Positions 18,675 to 22,024 of a stretch of DNA of 22,024 nt are shown here, in pieces. Each line of letters starts with the position of its first letter. Positions within the stretch are counted from its first letter, which is position 1. This DNA comes from Sphaeroforma arctica JP610 (Eukaryota > Opisthokonta > Ichthyosporea > Ichthyophonida), in assembly GCF_001186125.1 (NCBI RefSeq), contig NW_014040364.1:14106-36129 (forward strand). Direction: 5' to 3'. The notes beneath the pieces were generated by a model. It had not been told where the DNA came from, did no database searches, and saw nothing but the letters and a program-made list of their open reading frames with translations. The position numbers and the translations under genes are program-made.

Positions 18675-18756
18675 GGCGTTTCTCATTCAGCTTAACATCA
18701 CTTCTAAATTTTTAATATATTTACAACACACAACGACAAATACAAATCGTGCAAAT

Positions 18757-18825
18757 ATGGTTAACATGCAAGCAACACTCCAAGAGAAGCTATCTTGCTT
18801 CCCAATCTTAGTAACAAAGATCTAG
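18757..18825 (+). promoter_or_regulatory. Upstream ORF or alternative first exon of the acyl-CoA synthetase
   Basis: ATG at 18757 opens 22 codons (MVNMQATLQEKLSCFPILVT, then KI) ending in TAG at 18823-18825, in the same frame as the main gene and 7 bases before its ATG at 18832. It is either an upstream ORF or, if GTAACA at 18811 is used as a donor with TCAGTAG ending at 18927 as acceptor, the first exon. Confidence 0.35.
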
Positions 18826-18831
18826 TTCATA

Positions 18832-20792
18832 ATGCAAAGCGTTGTGGCAGCTGGTGCCGACTGGGGATCATCTGCTCATCGGTTTCCATACTACGTAGAT
18901 GGGGAGGCCACACGGCCCGCTCAGTAGTTGACTGACACACCCGGTCGTTGCACGACATACGAGAGTTTCCAAACCACCGTTGCCGAGAACCCAGACCGTC
19001 CATATTTGGGTGAGCGAAAAGTGGTTCACAATGAAGATGGTAGCACAAGTGCTGGCGAATACGAATTTGTGAGCTTCAAGAAGGCTAGTGATACTGCTAC
19101 TTTAATCGGCTCGGGGTTGAAAACCCTGGGCATTAAGAAAAACCAGCCATTCGGTCTGTACTCGAAGAATCGAATTGAATGGATGCTGAGTGATCACGCT
19201 CTTTTGTCATACACTCTGCCCTCCGTTGCAATCTACGACACACTCGGTCCCGATTCTGTACACTATGTGATGGAGCATAGTGAAATGGCCGCAGCCTTTT
19301 TCGAGAAGATTCGTCTCGAGTCCGTGCTTACAGCAATTAAAAAGGGTCTACCAAATCTCAAGTACGTCATTTGCTTCGATGCCGTCACGTCTGAGGACAA
19401 GGCCAAATTCACGAAAGCGGGCGTTGAGCTACTCAACTTGTACGAGCTAAAGGATATGGGCGCGGAGAATGTGTTCCCACACGATCTTCCCACTGCATGG
19501 GATGTTGCGGTACTTATGACACAACAGGCACCACAGGTAACCCCAAAGGTGTGCAGATCACCCATATCAATGTGATGTCCGGTGTAGTTTCGCTACAGCA
19601 ACGCCTGCATGTGAACAGCCATGATGTGCACTTCGCATTCCTACCCTTAGCTCACATATTTAAAAGGGTTGTGCAAGCGGTATGCATCAGTCAAGGATGT
19701 AGCATAGGATTCTACCAAGGCAAACTACCGGAGCTAATATTGGATATCCAGACCTTAAAGCCCACTTTCTTTATCGCTGTACCTCGTATTCTCTCACGAA
19801 TCTACGATAAGATCAATCGAGGTGTCAAGGCCGGAGGTCCCGAGAAGGAAGCTGCTTACAAAAACGTCTACGACATGCGTTTCGCAGCTCTGGAACGTGG
19901 TGAAGACACTCCTATGCTCAATGAGAAAGTGTTCAATCGAATGAGCATGGCGCTGGATGGACGTGTCAAGTGGATCCTTACCGGCTCAGCACCTCTCGGC
20001 ACGGCTATACACGAGTCTCTACGAGTTTGTGTGTGTCCCGTTATCATGGTTGGCTATGGATTAACTGAGACAACAGCAGGTGCTACTATAACTCACTACA
20101 ACGACATGAAGCTCGGCCATGTGGGATCACTATTGGCTTCCAATGAGCTTAAGCTAGTGAGTATTCCCGAAATGAATTACCTGACAACTGATGAGTGCCC
20201 TCGTGGCGAGGTGTGTGTGAGGGGCACCAATGGTTTTGGTTCGTACCTGAAAAATCCCGAGAAAACAAAAAAGGATATCGACGAGGACAGTTTGTTCCGC
20301 ACTGGAGATGTAGGTCGTTGGAACCCTGGTGGCACGTTATCCATAATTGGTCGTCATAAGTCCATTTTCAAACTATCCCAGGGCGAGTATCTAGCCGCTG
20401 AGAATCTCAAAGCTATGTATGGAAAGTGTGATCATATTGCGCAAGTATTTGTTACTGGTGACTCGTTCCACGCCTATCCCGTGGCCGCAGTGGTACCCGA
20501 TGCTGAGATGATTGTTGCTTGGGCAAAGGAAAACATTATCCCTGGCGATGCTAAGAGTATCGCTGAAACGCCGGAATTGAAAGATATGCTGGCCTCAGAG
20601 GTACTGGAGATGCACAAGGAATGCAAGCTCAAAGGATTCGAGAAGCTCAGAGATTTCATTGTTGAACCGGAAGCTTTCAGCATTGATAATGAATTACTCA
20701 CACCCACCTTCAAGCTGAAAAGAGTGAACGCGACTAAAAAGTACCAGGATCAAATCGCAAACTTATACGACGCGATCGAGAACAATCAATAG
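18832..20792 (+). CDS. ACSL: Long-chain acyl-CoA synthetase, intronless, with an in-frame TAG and one frame break
   Basis: The family activates long fatty acids with ATP and CoA, usually on ER, peroxisome or lipid-droplet membranes. The reading begins at ATG 18832 (MQSVVAAGADW), meets TAG at 18925-18927, and goes on in frame with LTDTPGRCTTYESFQ to 19518. From about 19515 the protein continues in the next frame to TAG 20790-20792. The break falls inside the ATP-binding loop: ..DVAVLM, then TTGTTGNPKG; one missing base after 19518 would account for it. Later landmarks are intact: GYGLTETTAGATI (near residue 405), TGDVGRWNPGGTL and IFKLSQGEY (near 490-520), and the C-terminal LTPTFKLKR. Total length would be about 653 residues, normal for the family. 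No intron is visible, unlike the genes upstream. It may be a young retrocopy or pseudogene, or a living gene with assembly errors. An alternative N-terminus starts at 18757 and removes both nearby TAGs through a weak 117-nt intron (18811-18927). Confidence 0.85.
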
Positions 20793-21840
20793 AGCTCACA
20801 GAAGCCTTCAAGTGAACATATTTTACAGCGGGCAACTTGGTTGTGAACTCAAATAGCAGATAGCCGCTGCGAGTACACACATACATTCAAATCAGTATAT
20901 TTTCACTAAATTAATAAATTAATACAAAATATACGGTTGTCGATTTAGATTTTAAAGTCAATCAATGCTTGTTCAAATATACGGATGAAGTCAAAGGAAT
21001 AAGTCCGCCTAATACAAAAAAAATCTAATCTAGTAAATACTTATTTCATTGATAGGTTTTAATACCAGACCCACCTTCCCGACGCAGATAAAAATCAGGG
21101 TCAGAAAACTAGTGTTTGTTCCAAAAGTGACTTTGTTATCTTGTCAGTGCAATGCAAGAACTCATGTATCAGCTAGCAGCACATCTGTTGCGAATGCCTT
21201 TTACGTACTCTACAGTCTATACTCCCCATAGTCCGAGATTTTACACAGTTGACGTACGATAAATTCTATCGTGCATCAAAAGATATGCCGTGCACGTAGT
21301 CAAATTCATTTCTATCTTATTTATTAAATGATCCCTTATCTCGAATCGATCCGCTTTCGACCTCGTTCTATTTTAGCGTTTCTCTAAAGTTAAACATGTC
21401 TCCTATTTCTAGCATTAATATCAAAACTACCCGAAACTTGGCCCCTTCCTTACCTAATATTGCTCTTCAGCAACTTAAAAACAAACAATAGTACTAAGGA
21501 AGTATGTCGCGTATCTCTAGATTTTCACCAACTGTTTTTTTTTCGTAGCGCACGTAACGCACCACACGTGTCTGTGCATAGCGGAGACTACAGTTGCGAT
21601 ACTATCGTGGCTATGGGGCACGTGATAAATGCATACTTGCTCGCGGTTTCATGCCTCCTCAGTTTGTACCGGATGTGAATAACATGTACTGCATGAGTCC
21701 ACTCAGCTGTACTGGATGTTATTCATGTTGCCCGAACTGCTGTCTAGCACTCACGCGTTATAGCTGTGTACAGTCAATAGTCACACCCGAGAACACCAGC
21801 AAGTTCCGAACATCTTCTTACCAGCTTCTGCATAGCAGCG
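20793..21840. other. 3' flank of the acyl-CoA synthetase and intergenic DNA
   Basis: AATAAA at 20913-20918, about 120 bases after the stop, is a good polyadenylation signal. Beyond it I see only short open frames without recognisable features. A perfect 10-bp inverted repeat (TGAATAACAT at 21676-21685 and its complement at 21716-21725) lies near the end. Confidence 0.45.
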
Positions 21841-21871
21841 TATATATATATATATATATAAACACATATAC

Positions 21872-21961
<90 letters not shown>

Positions 21962-22024
21962 ATATCATATATCTATATATATCTATATATATATATATAT
22001 ACACTACAAATACACGCATATACA
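21841..22024. repeat. Long (AT)n microsatellite at the window end
   Basis: More than 100 bases of nearly pure AT dinucleotides, with a few TATC and ACAC interruptions, run to the edge of the window. Confidence 0.95.

Larger units (their letters stand above)
16724..18756. other. Intergenic region between the secreted-protein gene and the acyl-CoA synthetase
   Basis: No gene is supported. Contents are an (AT)n at about 16880-16901 followed by a G-rich run, a repeated GTCCGCAGACT near 17218-17245, degenerate CTGA/GAAC blocks at about 17440-17545 and 17690-17830, ACATGTCG/GTCGC clusters at 17920-17965 and 18160-18290, and an AT-rich ACTAAATA stretch at 18310-18420. The last 300 bp should hold the acyl-CoA synthetase promoter: a CCAATAGG lies near 18466 and TATTTAAA at 18667-18674. 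Confidence 0.45.

Noticed and set aside
5498-20792. A lipid-synthesis gene cluster (phosphotransferase plus acyl-CoA synthetase)
   Set aside because: The genes are separated by about 7.7 kb with an unrelated gene and a repeat field between them, and one looks damaged. No shared promoter or other link is visible.
1-22024. tRNA, rRNA and CRISPR signals
   Set aside because: I saw no cloverleaf with a GGTTCGA-type T-arm, no rRNA core motifs and no spaced identical repeats with unique spacers. The tandem repeats here have no spacers.

Overview
This window is nuclear DNA from a eukaryote. Genes are split by spliceosomal introns with GT-AG ends, and introns and gaps are full of (AT)n, (CA)n and (GT)n microsatellites and minisatellites. 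The two best-recognised genes are an acinus homologue and a choline/ethanolamine phosphotransferase. A TTAGGG-type telomere-like patch sits in one intron. Long introns beside compact exons would suit a unicellular relative of animals, such as an ichthyosporean, but this is a guess from style and gene content, not a proven identity. All four recognisable genes lie on the + strand.

Layout. (1) Positions 1-3476 hold the 3' half of an acinus gene: five exons covering an RRM-like fold, a charged linker and the RNPS1/SAP18-binding motif. (2) Positions 3477-5497 are intergenic and hold a 681-bp Harbinger/Tourist-like MITE with a TTA target duplication. (3) Positions 5498-11087 hold a complete eight-exon CDP-alcohol phosphotransferase of 416 residues. 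It has the full D-x2-D-G-x2-A-R-x8-G-x3-D-x3-D active site and a C-terminal KKID. Its sixth intron contains a 69-position hairpin. (4) Positions 11088-15142 are AT-rich and repeat-rich: an 84-bp in-phase tandem duplication, a broken minus-strand coding remnant of unknown origin, diverged local duplications and a 195-bp inverted-repeat element. (5) Positions 15143-16723 hold a four-exon gene for a predicted secreted protein of 486 residues that I do not recognise. Its introns are tiny (35, 41 and 44 nt), unlike the 264-969 nt introns of the two genes upstream. (6) Positions 16724-18756 are intergenic, with degenerate TGAC/CTGA blocks and clusters of ACATGTCG. (7) Positions 18832-20792 hold a long-chain acyl-CoA synthetase without visible introns. 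It has an in-frame TAG near the N-terminus and a one-base frame break exactly at the ATP-binding loop. (8) Positions 20793-22024 are the 3' flank, ending in a long (AT)n tract.

The genes do not form an operon. Acinus belongs to mRNA splicing and exon-junction biology. The phosphotransferase and the acyl-CoA synthetase both belong to lipid metabolism (fatty-acid activation, then the last step of phosphatidylcholine/phosphatidylethanolamine synthesis), but with about 7.7 kb between them I read this as coincidence. The items most worth a second look are the intronic hairpin, the unknown secreted-protein gene with tiny introns, and the damaged or retrocopied acyl-CoA synthetase.
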